A stretch of 64,000 nt of DNA from Nocardioidaceae bacterium (GCA_018672315.1 CP076053.1:620001-684000); one strand, 5' to 3'; shown: positions 1 to 8,012, counted from the first letter of the stretch. Notes: generated from the sequence alone by a model not told the origin. Program-made: numbers and translations.

Positions 1-1
1 C

Positions 2-547
2 GGCTTCGACCTGATGGGCGGCGCACCCATCGAGCTCGCGCCGCTCGTACGCGTCGACCCCGACGGCTCGGTCTCGGTGGTCGCCGAGGGCCTCTGGTTC
101 CCCAACGGCATGGCCCTCACCGACGACGGCAGCACGCTTCTCGTCAACGAGACGGTCGGCAACCGCGTCTCCGCCTTCGACGTCGCCGCGGACGGGTCGC
201 TCGGCAACCACCGTGTCTGGGCCGAGTTCGCACCGACGCCCACCGAGCGGGAGTTCGAGAAGGCCCTCGCCCAGGTGGTGCTCGCGCCCGACGGCGGCGC
301 CCTGGACGCCGCCGGCGGCTGGTGGGTCGCCGACGCCGTCAACGGCCGCCTCGTCCGGGTCGTCGACGGGCAGGTCCAGGCCGAGATCCAGCCCGGCACC
401 GGCGTCTTCGCCTGCACGCTCGGCGGCGACGACGGGCGTACGCTCTTCGCCTGCTGCGCGCCGGACTTCTTCGAGCACGCGCGTCGCGAGGCCACTGAGG
501 CCTCGATCCTCGCGATCCCGGTCGAGGTGCCCGCGGCCGGTCTCTAG
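2..547 (+). CDS. SMP-30/gluconolactonase-like beta-propeller protein, C-terminal part (5' truncated)
   Basis: The frame is open from the first bases of the window and reads GFDLMGGAP before the first ATG at 14, so the gene starts upstream and only about 181 C-terminal residues are present. The visible part has propeller-type repeats with the FPNGMAL, LLVNETVGNRV and GRLVRVVDG motifs typical of SMP-30/gluconolactonase/LRE-like lactonases. These hydrolyse sugar lactones or similar esters using a bound divalent metal. The metal ligands cannot all be checked because the N-terminus is missing. The stop overlaps the stop of the convergent ABC exporter gene by 4 bases. The substrate is unknown. Confidence 0.8.
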   Translation, partial: GFDLMGGAPIELAPLVRVDPDGSVSVVAEGLWFPNGMALTDDGSTLLVNETVGNRVSAFDVAADGSLGNHRVWAEFAPTPTEREFEKALAQVVLAPDGGALDAAGGWWVADAVNGRLVRVVDGQVQAEIQPGTGVFACTLGGDDGRTLFACCAPDFFEHARREATEASILAIPVEVPAAGL

Positions 548-2334
548 CCGGCGCGTTCGGATCGCGCGTCGCCGGTCTGCACGCGCCACAGGGCGGCGTA
601 CGCCCCGTCGCGCTGCAGCAGCTCCTCGTGCGTGCCCGCCTCCGCGACCCGGCCGGCGTCGAGCACCCAGATGCGGTGCGCGTGGCGCACGGTGGAGAGG
701 CGGTGCGCCACGACGATCGCCGTCCGCGTGGCCGCCGCGTCGCGCAGCGACTCCTGGATCGCCGCCTCGGTCTCGTTGTCCACCGCGCTCGTGGCCTCGT
801 CGAGCACCAGCACGGCGGGGTCGCGCAGCAGCGCCCGCGCCAGGGCCAGGCGCTGGCGCTGACCGCCTGAGAGCGTCACGCCGCGCTCGCCGACCCGGGC
901 GTCGAGGTCGTCGGGCAGCGCGTCGATGAAGTCCAGCGCCGCGGCGGCCCGCGCGGCCTCGCGGATCTCCTCGCGCGTCGCCTCGGGGCGGCCGTACGCG
1001 ATGTTCTCGCCGATCGTGCCGGCGAAGACGAAGACGTCTTGCGCGACGTAGCCCATCGACCCGCGCAGGGACTCCCACTGCAGGTCGCGCACGTCCTCCC
1101 CGTCGAGCAGCACAGTGCCGGCGCGCGGGTCGTCGAACCGCAGCACCAGCCGCAGCACCGAGGACTTGCCCGCCCCGGTCGACCCGACGATCGCGTGGGT
1201 CTCCCCCGCCGGCACCGTGATGTCGAGGTCGTGCAGCACGTCGGGTCCGTCCGCGTACCCCGCGCGGACGCCCCGCAGCTCGACCCGGCCGCGCACCGGG
1301 GCCGGAAGTGCACGGTCACCCGCCGGGACCGCGACGGGCACGGCGAGCAGCGACAGGATGCGTACGGTCGAGGCGCGTCCGCGCTGGTAGAGGTCCAGCA
1401 CCTCGGCCACCGCGGTCAGCGGCCACAGCAGTCTCTGGGTCATGAACACCAGCACCGAGTAGAGACCGACCTCGAGGTCTCCCCGCAGCGTCGCGAAGCC
1501 GCCCAGCAGCAGCGTGGCGGTGAACCCGGCGAGGATCGCCACCCTCACCAGGGGCACGAACGCCGCCGAGGACCGGATCGCGGCCAGGTTGGCCTCGCGG
1601 TAGGCCGTCGAGGCCTTCGCGATGCGGTCGCGCTCGCGGCGTTCCGCGGTGAACGCCTTGATGGTCTCGACGCCGGCGATGTTGGCCGAGAGGGCCTCGG
1701 AGAGGTCGGCGACCGTCTCCCGCACCCGGTCGTACAGCGGCTCGAGCCGCCGCTGGAAGATCAGCGACCCGACCACGATGACGGGGATCGGCAGGAACGC
1801 GAAGAGCAGCAGCTGCCAGGACGCGACCGCGAAGACGACGCCGACGAGCACCACGTTGAGCGCGGTCTGCAGGATGCTCGGGAACCCGACGTCGAGGAAC
1901 CGCTCGAGCTGGTTCACGTCGTCGTTGAGGGTCGCCAGCGTCTGTCCTCCCCCGCGGCTCTCGTGCCAGGCCATGTCGAGGTGCTGGGCGTGGTCGTACG
2001 CCTCCACGCGCATCTCGTGCTCGACGCCCTGGGCGAGGCCGCGCCACAGCACGTCGGCGACGTACTCCGAGATCGACTCCACGATCCAGACGACCACATT
2101 GATGACCGCGAGCCACGCGAGCTGGGCGAAGCGGGAGTCCACCCCGAGGATCGCGCCGACGAAGGAGTCGTCGCCGCGCACCACCACGTCGACGGCCGCG
2201 CCGATGAGCAGCTCGGGCACCACGTCGGCGACCTTGTTGACGGTCGAGGCGGTCACGGCGCCGACGAAGCGTCGACGGTAGCGGCGGTGGCGCTCCCAGA
2301 GCGCGCGCAACGGACGGTCGGCCGCGTCGGGCAC
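544..2334 (-). CDS. ABC exporter, fused membrane domain and ATPase
   Basis: A 596-residue half-transporter of the ABCB/MsbA-like exporter type. The six-helix membrane domain covers about residues 20-330 and the ATPase about 350-590. Visible motifs are Walker A GSTGAGKS (384-391), signature LSGGQ (488-492) and Walker B VLVLDEATSAVD (from 508). It should act as a homodimer or with an unlinked partner in the cytoplasmic membrane, exporting an unknown hydrophobic substrate. The GTG start is preceded by a GAGGAG ribosome binding site. A TAGGCT -10-like element about 70 bases upstream lies inside an iron-box-like palindrome, so iron control (for example siderophore export) is possible but unproven. 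The neighbouring zinc genes have their own promoters. Confidence 0.9.
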   Translation of the reverse strand: MPDAADRPLRALWERHRRYRRRFVGAVTASTVNKVADVVPELLIGAAVDVVVRGDDSFVGAILGVDSRFAQLAWLAVINVVVWIVESISEYVADVLWRGLAQGVEHEMRVEAYDHAQHLDMAWHESRGGGQTLATLNDDVNQLERFLDVGFPSILQTALNVVLVGVVFAVASWQLLLFAFLPIPVIVVGSLIFQRRLEPLYDRVRETVADLSEALSANIAGVETIKAFTAERRERDRIAKASTAYREANLAAIRSSAAFVPLVRVAILAGFTATLLLGGFATLRGDLEVGLYSVLVFMTQRLLWPLTAVAEVLDLYQRGRASTVRILSLLAVPVAVPAGDRALPAPVRGRVELRGVRAGYADGPDVLHDLDITVPAGETHAIVGSTGAGKSSVLRLVLRFDDPRAGTVLLDGEDVRDLQWESLRGSMGYVAQDVFVFAGTIGENIAYGRPEATREEIREAARAAAALDFIDALPDDLDARVGERGVTLSGGQRQRLALARALLRDPAVLVLDEATSAVDNETEAAIQESLRDAAATRTAIVVAHRLSTVRHAHRIWVLDAGRVAEAGTHEELLQRDGAYAALWRVQTGDARSERAG

Positions 2335-2397
2335 GCTCGCTCCTCGGTCTCGGCGGTGCGTCGGCAGGCCTCGGGGACGGAGGAGGCGCGACGCGGG

Positions 2398-2411
2398 TAA
2401 GGCGAGCCTAA
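2398..2411 (-). promoter_or_regulatory. IdeR/DmdR iron-box-like palindrome
   Basis: TAAGGCGAGCCTAA on the plus strand reads TTAGGCTCGCCTTA on the minus strand. That matches 12 of 14 positions of the right-hand part of the actinobacterial iron box as I remember it (TTAGGCTcACCTaA). It sits between the aztA stop and the ABC exporter start and contains a TAGGCT -10-like hexamer for the exporter. The left third of the 19-bp consensus is not conserved, so binding is only inferred. Confidence 0.4.
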
Positions 2412-2412
2412 G

Positions 2413-3072
2413 TCAGAGCGGCCGGGGCGCGCGCACCCGCCCGTCGACGATCCGCACCACGTGGTCGGCCGCCGCGATGCTCTGCTCGTCGTGGCTGACG
2501 CAGAGCACGGCGGTGCCCCGTTCGCGGGCCGTCTCGGCGAGCAGCCGGCGCACCGTGGCGCGACTGTCGGCGTCGAGCCCCGCCGCGGGCTCGTCGAGGA
2601 GCAGTGTGTCCACGTCCTGCACCAGCCCCTGACCCAGCAGCGCACGCTGACGCTGGCCGCCCGACAGGGCGGCGAGGGGGCGGTCCGCCAGGTCGGCGAG
2701 GCCGACCAGGTCGATCGTGCGGCGCACGTCGTCCGCGGCACGGTGCGCGCTACGGCGCCCTCGCGTCGTGCGGGTCGAGCGCGACCAGGTGCCCATCGCG
2801 ACGACGTCGCGCACGGTCACCGGGAGCGCGTCGGGCACCGTGGGTCGTTGCACGACCAGCGCGAGAGAGCCGTCGCGCTCGACCCGACCGGCACGGGGCG
2901 TACGCACCCCGGCGAGGAGCTCGACGAGCGTCGATTTGCCGGCGCCGTTGGGACCGCACACCACCGTGACCGCCCCGGGTGCGACGTCCACGTCGACGCC
3001 GTGGAGGACCTCGTGATGGCCGTGCGCGAAACAGAGGCCGCGGCCGCGGAGCCGCGTGGAGGAGAAGGACAC
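2413..3072 (-). CDS. aztA: Zinc ABC transporter ATP-binding protein AztA
   Basis: A 219-residue ATPase with Walker A GPNGAGKS (40-47), signature LSGGQ (136-140), Walker B LLLDEP (157-162) and the switch histidine in VSHDEQ. It should power import through the AztB permease encoded divergently next door. The AztA assignment follows from the complete set of AztB, AztC and AztD-like genes, since the ATPase alone could also be ZnuC/MntB-like. The start is GTG at 3072. A CATGAT hexamer six bases upstream (3079-3084) suggests a leaderless transcript whose promoter lies beside the Zur-like box at 3091-3111. Confidence 0.85.
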   Translation of the reverse strand: MSFSSTRLRGRGLCFAHGHHEVLHGVDVDVAPGAVTVVCGPNGAGKSTLVELLAGVRTPRAGRVERDGSLALVVQRPTVPDALPVTVRDVVAMGTWSRSTRTTRGRRSAHRAADDVRRTIDLVGLADLADRPLAALSGGQRQRALLGQGLVQDVDTLLLDEPAAGLDADSRATVRRLLAETARERGTAVLCVSHDEQSIAAADHVVRIVDGRVRAPRPL

Positions 3073-3090
3073 GGCGACATCATGCCAGTT

Positions 3091-3111
3091 TGCGAATGAT
3101 TATCAATCTCA
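3091..3111. promoter_or_regulatory. Zur-box-like operator between divergent aztA and aztB
   Basis: The 21-bp site has the core AATGATTATCAAT flanked by TG at its left end and TCA at its right end. It fits 17 of 21 positions of the actinobacterial Zur consensus as I recall it (TGaaAATGATTnTCAttTtCA). It lies immediately upstream of TAGCGT (3114-3119), the -10 for aztB, and of CATGAT (3079-3084) for aztA. One Zur dimer pair could therefore repress both promoters when zinc is sufficient. A Fur-type or Mn regulator cannot be excluded from sequence alone. Confidence 0.75.
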
Positions 3112-3126
3112 TCTAGCGTCAGCGGC

Positions 3127-3975
3127 ATGGCCTGGCTGTCCCACCTGCTGCTGGACCCGCTGAGCATCGGGTTCATGCAGCGCGCCCTCGCGGGCGGGAC
3201 GATCGTCGCAGTCATCTGCGGCGTCGTCGGCACCTGGGTGGTCATCCGCGGGATGGCCTTCCTCGGTGAGGCCGTCGGTCACGGGATGCTCCCCGGCGTC
3301 GCCACCGCGACCCTCCTCGGCGCTCCCGTGCTGCTCGGCGGAGCGCTCAGCGCCGTGCTGATGAGCGCCACGATCGGCGCACTGTCGCGCCGCGGACGAC
3401 TGTCCTACGACACCGCCATCGGCCTGCTCTTCGTCGCGATGCTGTCCCTCGGCGTCATCATCGTCTCGCGTTCGGGGAGCTTCGCCACCGACGCCACCAG
3501 CCTGCTCTTCGGCGACGTGCTCGCCGTCCGCGGCCGTGACCTGCTGACGCTGGCCGTGGCGCTCGTCGTCACGCTCGTGGCGACGACCGTCTTCCACCGC
3601 GCGTTCGTCGCCGCGGCCTTCGACGCACGCGTCGCGACGACCTTGGGCCTGCGGCCCGGACTCGCGCAGGCCGTACTCGTCGGTCTCGTCACGCTCGCCG
3701 TGGTCGCCTCCTACCAGGCGGTCGGCACGCTGCTGGTGCTCGGCCTGCTCCTGGCGCCGGCCGTGGCCGCAGGGCAGTGGACGCACCGCATCCCCACCAC
3801 GATGGCGCTGGCCTCGGCGCTCGGGGCCGTGAGCGTCCTGGTGGGGCTCCTCGTCTCCTGGCACGGCGGCACCGCGGCGGGACCGACGATCGCGTACGCC
3901 GCCGTCACGACCGCTGCGGTCTCCGCCCTCGCCGCACGGCTCACGTCTACATCCACTCCCGAGAGGACCTCGTGA
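3127..3975 (+). CDS. aztB: Zinc ABC transporter permease AztB
   Basis: A 282-residue multi-spanning membrane protein of the ABC-3 family (ZnuB/MntB-like). The N-terminal region contains the family stretch GTWVVIRGMAFLGEAVGHGMLPG, broken here only for description, and later GLRPGLAQAVL and LLLAPAVAA helices. It forms the transmembrane pathway for zinc, pairing with AztA and the lipoprotein AztC. The ATG lies seven bases after a TAGCGT hexamer (3114-3119), so the transcript is probably leaderless and Zur-controlled. The stop overlaps the GTG start of the next gene (GTGA), indicating translational coupling. Confidence 0.9.
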   Translation: MAWLSHLLLDPLSIGFMQRALAGGTIVAVICGVVGTWVVIRGMAFLGEAVGHGMLPGVATATLLGAPVLLGGALSAVLMSATIGALSRRGRLSYDTAIGLLFVAMLSLGVIIVSRSGSFATDATSLLFGDVLAVRGRDLLTLAVALVVTLVATTVFHRAFVAAAFDARVATTLGLRPGLAQAVLVGLVTLAVVASYQAVGTLLVLGLLLAPAVAAGQWTHRIPTTMALASALGAVSVLVGLLVSWHGGTAAGPTIAYAAVTTAAVSALAARLTSTSTPERTS

Positions 3976-5279
3976 TCCCCCGCCCCGCCCCCCTGCTCCT
4001 CGGCGCAGCCCTCCTCCTCACCTCGGCGTGCTCGGAACCCGGTGCCGGCACCCCGGCCGCGGGAGCGACCTCCGCGCCCGCCCCCGCGCCTTCCCCCCAG
4101 CCGTCCGGGGAGACCTCCGAGGACGCGACGGGCGAGGACCACGGCGCCGTCGCGGGCGCCCGCGAGGTGGCCGAGCCCCAGCTGCAGCTGCTCAGCGTCG
4201 ACGCGAGCGGGTCCGTGGGACTGCTCGACCTGCTGACCGAGGAGACCCGACGGCTCGAGGCGGTCGAGGCGCCGCGCAGCATCTCCAGCGAGGGCCGCTT
4301 TGCGTTCGTCACCGTGCCCGGCGGCCTCACCGTGCTCGACTCGGGCACCTGGACGTGGTCGCACGGCGACCACTCCCACTACTACGACGCCCAGCCCCGC
4401 CTGGTCGGCACGCTGCCCGGCGAGGGTCCCGTGACGCTGGAGTACACCGCCCTGTCGACCGCAGGGGCCACGGGGGTGTTCTTCCGGCGGACCGGCGAGG
4501 CCGTGCTGCTCGACCACGGTGCCCTGGCCGCCGGACGCATCGAGGAGCGCTTCCGCGTCCGCACGACCCCGCACGACGGACTGCTGGCGCCACTCGGCGA
4601 CGGAGCCGTCGTCAGCATCCCCGACCCGGACGGGGACGTGGCGGCTGTCCGCCGGCTCGACGCCGACGGCGACCCCGTGCCGGGCAGCCGTACGCGGTGC
4701 CGCGACGCCGCCGGCACCATCATCACCGTCGTCGGCCTGGTGGTCGGCTGCGCCGACGGCGCCCTGCTGTGGACGGGCGGCGACGGGGACGAGGACGGCC
4801 CGGACGTCGAGCGGATCCCGTACCCCGAGCGGGCGGACGCCCCGCCCGCCCGCGAGTTCACCGGCCGCAAGGGGCGACCCACCGTCTCAGCCCTGGCGGG
4901 CCCCCGGGCGTTCTGGCTGCTCGACACCCGCGAGGGCACGTGGGCGCTGCGGCGGGTCGAGGAGCCCATGCGCCAGGTCGTCGCCTCCGACGACGAGGAC
5001 GGCCACGTCGTGGCGCTGGGCCGCGACGGCCGCGTCCGGGTGTACTCCGCCGAGGACGGCGAACGCGTCGGTCAGAGCCCACCGCTGCTGGGAGGCGGGG
5101 TCGACGATGGCGGCAGAGGTGACGGAGAGGTCCAGCTCACCGTCGACCGCGAGCGCGCCTACCTGAACGCACCGGGCCGCGGGCTCGTGCTGGAGATCGA
5201 CTACGCCGACGGCGCACGGGTGGCCCGTGAGCTGCGTACGCCGACCTCCCCCGCCTTCGTCGTGGAGACCGGACGATGA
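3972..5279 (+). CDS. AztD-like zinc metallochaperone lipoprotein, copy 1
   Basis: A 435-residue exported lipoprotein. The signal peptide ends in the lipobox LTSAC (Cys20), followed by a Pro/Ala/Ser linker and a beta-propeller-like body. The start is the GTG at 3972 that overlaps the aztB stop; the signal sequence begins exactly there. It carries HGDHSHYY at residues 131-138, a histidine-rich zinc-binding loop that I associate with AztD proteins, which hand zinc to the binding protein AztC outside the membrane. The His-rich region following this loop in the second copy (GHVVRH) is replaced here by non-ligand residues. It overlaps aztC by ATGA. The family call rests on motif and neighbours. Confidence 0.78.
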   Translation: MIPRPAPLLLGAALLLTSACSEPGAGTPAAGATSAPAPAPSPQPSGETSEDATGEDHGAVAGAREVAEPQLQLLSVDASGSVGLLDLLTEETRRLEAVEAPRSISSEGRFAFVTVPGGLTVLDSGTWTWSHGDHSHYYDAQPRLVGTLPGEGPVTLEYTALSTAGATGVFFRRTGEAVLLDHGALAAGRIEERFRVRTTPHDGLLAPLGDGAVVSIPDPDGDVAAVRRLDADGDPVPGSRTRCRDAAGTIITVVGLVVGCADGALLWTGGDGDEDGPDVERIPYPERADAPPAREFTGRKGRPTVSALAGPRAFWLLDTREGTWALRRVEEPMRQVVASDDEDGHVVALGRDGRVRVYSAEDGERVGQSPPLLGGGVDDGGRGDGEVQLTVDRERAYLNAPGRGLVLEIDYADGARVARELRTPTSPAFVVETGR

Positions 5280-6211
5280 TCGCCCACCGGCCCGTCGCGG
5301 TGCTCGCCGCGGCCCTCGTGCTGCTCGCCACCGGCTGCGGTGCCGGCGGACCCACGTCGGACCACCCGCAGATCGTGGTGACCACCAACATCCTCGGCGA
5401 CGTCGTCGGCGAGCTGGTCGGCGACGCCGCGGACGTGACGGTGCTGATGCGCCCGAACGCCGACCCGCACTCCTTCGAGATCTCGGCGCAGGAGGCCGCG
5501 CTCATGGCCGAGGCCGACCTCGTGGTCTCCAACGGCCTCGGCCTCGAGGAGGGGCTCCAGCAGAACCTCGACCGGGCCGCGGAGTCCGGTACGGAGCAGT
5601 TCGTCGCGGGCGACCACGTCGACGTGCTGGCGTACGGGCCGGAGGTCTCCGAGACACCCGGCGCCGACGCGGGCTCGCCCGACCCGCACTTCTGGACGGA
5701 CCCGGCGCGCATGCTCGACGTCGTCGACGCCCTCGCTCCCGAGCTCGCCGGGATGCCCGGTGTCGACCCCGCCCTCGTCGACCGGTCCGTCGCCGACTAC
5801 CGGGAACGGCTCGAGGACCTCGACACGGCGATGACGACGTCGTTCGCGTCCATCCCCGACGAGGGACGTGACCTCGTGACGAACCACCACGTGTTCGGCT
5901 ACCTCGCCGAGCGGTTCGACTTCAGCGTCGTCGGTGCGGTGATCCCCGGTGGCACCACCCTGGCCTCCCCGAGCGCGTCGGACCTCGACGGTCTCGCCTC
6001 GGCGGTGCGCGAGGCCGGCGTACCCACGATCTTCGCCGAGTCCTCCTCCCCGGACCGCCTCGTGCAGGTGCTCGCGGACGAGGCGGGCGTCGACGTCGAC
6101 GTCGTGCCCCTGTTCACCGAGTCGCTGACCGCCGCCGACGGCGACGCCCCCACCTATCTGCAGATGCAGCGCGTCGACACCCGACGCATCACCCAGGGCC
6201 TCGCCCCGTGA
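5276..6211 (+). CDS. aztC: Zinc ABC transporter substrate-binding lipoprotein AztC
   Basis: A 311-residue cluster A-I metal-binding protein. The signal peptide has lipobox LATGC (Cys21). Likely zinc ligands are His65 in NADPHSFEIS, His138 in PDPHFWTDP and His204/205 in VTNHHVFGYL, with an acidic residue near the C-terminus (LTAADGDA). The long His-rich loop of ZnuA proteins is absent and only GDHVD is seen, which fits AztC, where the separate chaperone AztD supplies zinc. It is coupled to both flanking AztD-like genes: ATGA overlap upstream, and a GTG or ATG start immediately downstream. Confidence 0.88.
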   Translation: MIAHRPVAVLAAALVLLATGCGAGGPTSDHPQIVVTTNILGDVVGELVGDAADVTVLMRPNADPHSFEISAQEAALMAEADLVVSNGLGLEEGLQQNLDRAAESGTEQFVAGDHVDVLAYGPEVSETPGADAGSPDPHFWTDPARMLDVVDALAPELAGMPGVDPALVDRSVADYRERLEDLDTAMTTSFASIPDEGRDLVTNHHVFGYLAERFDFSVVGAVIPGGTTLASPSASDLDGLASAVREAGVPTIFAESSSPDRLVQVLADEAGVDVDVVPLFTESLTAADGDAPTYLQMQRVDTRRITQGLAP

Positions 6212-6234
6212 GGCCCCGACCCGAAAGGAAGCAC

Positions 6235-7506
6235 ATGTCCCCTTCCCCCGTACGTCGCCGGAGCCGACACCGCCGGCACGGGCTGGCCGCCGCCGCCGTC
6301 AGCGCAGCGCTCGGCATGACGCTGGCCGCCTGCGGAGGCGGCTCGACCGCCGGTCAGTCCGACGAGACCGGCACCGGTTCGGAGTCCGCCGAGGAGACCA
6401 CCAGCTCCGCCACCGAGGCCACGCCGTCCCGCGTCGCGGTCACCTACGAGGACGGCGGCGCCATCCTCGACGGCGAGACCCTCGAGGTGCTCGAGACCTA
6501 CGACACCGAGGAGTTCACCCGCCTCAACGCCTTCGGCGACGGCCGGCACCTGCTGCTGACCACGAGCCAGGGGTTCCAGGTCGTCGACACCGTCGAGCCG
6601 GCCCTGACCGAGACCGTCTTCGCGGCCGACGCGGCGGGCCACGTCGTCCGCCACGCCAACCGGACGGTGCTCTTCGCGGACGGTACGGGCGAGACGACCA
6701 TCCTCGACACCGATGCCCTCCTGGAGGGCGACGGTGACCCGGAGGACGCCCAGGACGCCGGCGCAGCCACCTACCAGGCCGATGAGGCCCACCACGGCGT
6801 GTCCATCGTCCTGGAGGACGGCACCCTGCTGACCACCCTCGGTGACGAGGACAGTCGCTCCGGTGCCATGGCCCTGGCCGAGCAGGACGGCTCGTGGAGC
6901 GAGATCGCTCGCAACGAGAAGTGCCCCGGCGTCCACGGTGAGGGCACCGCCGCGGGCGAGGCGGTCGTCTTCGGCTGCGAGGACGGCGCGCTGCTCTACC
7001 GCGACGGGTCCTTCGAGAAGCTGCAGGCCGAGGACGAGTACGGCCGCATGGGCAACGCGTACGTCTCGGAGTCCAGCCCGCTGGTCGTGGGCGACTACCA
7101 GGCCGACCCGGACTACGAGGGCTACGAGCTCACCGAGGTCGCGCTCATCGACACCGAGTCCGGCAGCTTCTCCACCGCCGAGCTGCCCGACGGCGTCGCC
7201 TACACCTGGCGGGGCGTGGTGCGCGGCCCCGCGGACCAGGCGTTCGTGCTCGGCACCGACGGCAGCATCCACGTGATGGACCCCGCCACCGGCGAGCTCG
7301 GTGAGTCCTGGCCGGTCATCGAGGCCTGGGAGGGCCCCGACGACTGGCAGGTGCCGCACCCTGGCCTCACGGTGCACGACGACACGGCGTACGTCGGTGA
7401 CCCCGCCCGCAACCAGGTGCACGCCGTGGACCTGACCACCGGCGAGGTCACCGCCTCGGTGACGCTCGACGCGGCACCGAACGAGCTGGCGGTCAACCTG
7501 GGCTGA
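6235..7506 (+). CDS. aztD: AztD-like zinc metallochaperone lipoprotein, copy 2
   Basis: A 423-residue exported lipoprotein starting at the ATG at 6235, chosen because AAAGGAAG lies just upstream. An in-frame GTG at 6208 overlapping the aztC stop is possible. The signal peptide ends in LAAC (Cys33), followed by an acidic Ser/Thr/Glu linker and a propeller-like body. It contains GHVVRHANRTVLFADG (His136, His140, Asp149) and EAHHGV (His186-187), the internal metal-site type residues. It lacks the HGDHSHYY loop found in copy 1. It is the last gene of the zinc operon and is followed by a GC-rich inverted repeat. Confidence 0.78.
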   Translation: MSPSPVRRRSRHRRHGLAAAAVSAALGMTLAACGGGSTAGQSDETGTGSESAEETTSSATEATPSRVAVTYEDGGAILDGETLEVLETYDTEEFTRLNAFGDGRHLLLTTSQGFQVVDTVEPALTETVFAADAAGHVVRHANRTVLFADGTGETTILDTDALLEGDGDPEDAQDAGAATYQADEAHHGVSIVLEDGTLLTTLGDEDSRSGAMALAEQDGSWSEIARNEKCPGVHGEGTAAGEAVVFGCEDGALLYRDGSFEKLQAEDEYGRMGNAYVSESSPLVVGDYQADPDYEGYELTEVALIDTESGSFSTAELPDGVAYTWRGVVRGPADQAFVLGTDGSIHVMDPATGELGESWPVIEAWEGPDDWQVPHPGLTVHDDTAYVGDPARNQVHAVDLTTGEVTASVTLDAAPNELAVNLG

Positions 7507-7508
7507 CG

Positions 7509-7568
7509 CCGCCCCGCCCCAACCGGACCGTGCCCGTCCCCCTGGTCGTCCTCGACCGGGCGGGGCGG
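7509..7568 (+). terminator. GC-rich inverted repeat after the zinc operon
   Basis: CCGCCCCGCCC at 7509-7519 is the exact complement of GGGCGGGGCGG at 7558-7568, with a 38-base loop. There is no U-tract. It is placed as expected for transcription termination or mRNA 3' protection, but in such GC-rich DNA the match is only moderately convincing. Confidence 0.35.
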
Positions 7569-7699
7569 GCATGGCTCGTCCCGAGGCTGGGCAACGTGAG
7601 GACGAGGGGAACTTAGGGTTCCCTCACCTGCCAGCGCACGACCGGGCGGCGGAGCACTCCGCCGTCCACACCAGCAGACTCGACCAGCAGAGGAGCGAC

Positions 7700-7963
7700 A
7701 TGCTCGACGACGACGACATGACGACCGGCAACGACGGCGGGGCCGAGGGTCCCGCCGACGGCGGCGCCTCGGGCACCCCGGGCGTCCAGGACGGTGGCGC
7801 CGATGGCGGCGCCGAGGGTCCCGCCGACGGCGGCGCCTCGGGCACCCCGGGCGTCCAGGACGGTGGCGCCGACGGTGGCGCCGAGGGTCCCGCCGACGGT
7901 GGCGCCTCGGGCACCCCGGGCGTCCAGGACGGTGGCGCGGACGGTGGCGCCGACAAGGCCTGA
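7700..7963 (+). CDS. Small Gly/Ala/Asp-rich repeat protein, possible modified-peptide precursor
   Basis: An 87-residue protein starting at the ATG at 7700 (AGGAG five bases upstream). After a 12-residue acidic N-terminus (MLDDDDMTTGND) it consists of three near-identical 23-residue units, each starting GGAEGPADGG and ending GVQDGGAD, then GGADKA. It has no Cys, no aromatic residue and only one Lys, and a strong negative charge; nearly every Asp is followed by Gly-Gly. It has no signal peptide. A TAGGGT -10-like element lies at 7614-7619. A perfect hairpin follows, then a JmjC-type oxygenase gene, an arrangement typical of a highly expressed precursor peptide and its modifying enzyme. I do not recognise the family; it could also be an unmodified low-complexity protein. 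Confidence 0.72.
   Translation: MLDDDDMTTGNDGGAEGPADGGASGTPGVQDGGADGGAEGPADGGASGTPGVQDGGADGGAEGPADGGASGTPGVQDGGADGGADKA
7736..7942 (+). repeat. Three tandem 69-bp in-frame repeats
   Basis: Units at 7736-7804, 7805-7873 and 7874-7942 are nearly identical at DNA level, with only a few third-position changes (for example GGC/GGT Gly codons), and each encodes 23 residues. Near identity of synonymous sites points to recent expansion or ongoing gene conversion. Copy number probably varies between strains. Confidence 0.95.
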
Positions 7964-7976
7964 CGCCGACACGCCC

Positions 7977-8012
7977 GGACGGGGCGGCGGACTCGGGTCC
8001 GCCGCCCCGTCC
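7977..8012 (+). terminator. Perfect 16-bp hairpin between repeat-protein gene and JmjC gene
   Basis: GGACGGGGCGGCGGAC (7977-7992), a 4-base loop TCGG, then the exact complement GTCCGCCGCCCCGTCC (7997-8012), followed by TTCCGTT. It lies 14 bases after the repeat-protein stop and 54 bases before the oxygenase start. It could end most transcripts while letting some read through, giving more of the small protein than of the downstream enzymes. Confidence 0.8.

Noticed and set aside
3109-3864. Long open frame opposite aztB
   Set aside because: Its composition (His/Asp/Arg-rich, no motif) is the mirror of a GC-rich helix-coding gene; aztB has full family motifs and a promoter.
7571-7963. Longer repeat protein starting at ATG 7571
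   Set aside because: The ATG at 7700 has AGGAG at the right distance and gives a compact acidic N-terminus; the upstream frame has no ribosome binding site and crosses the likely promoter region.
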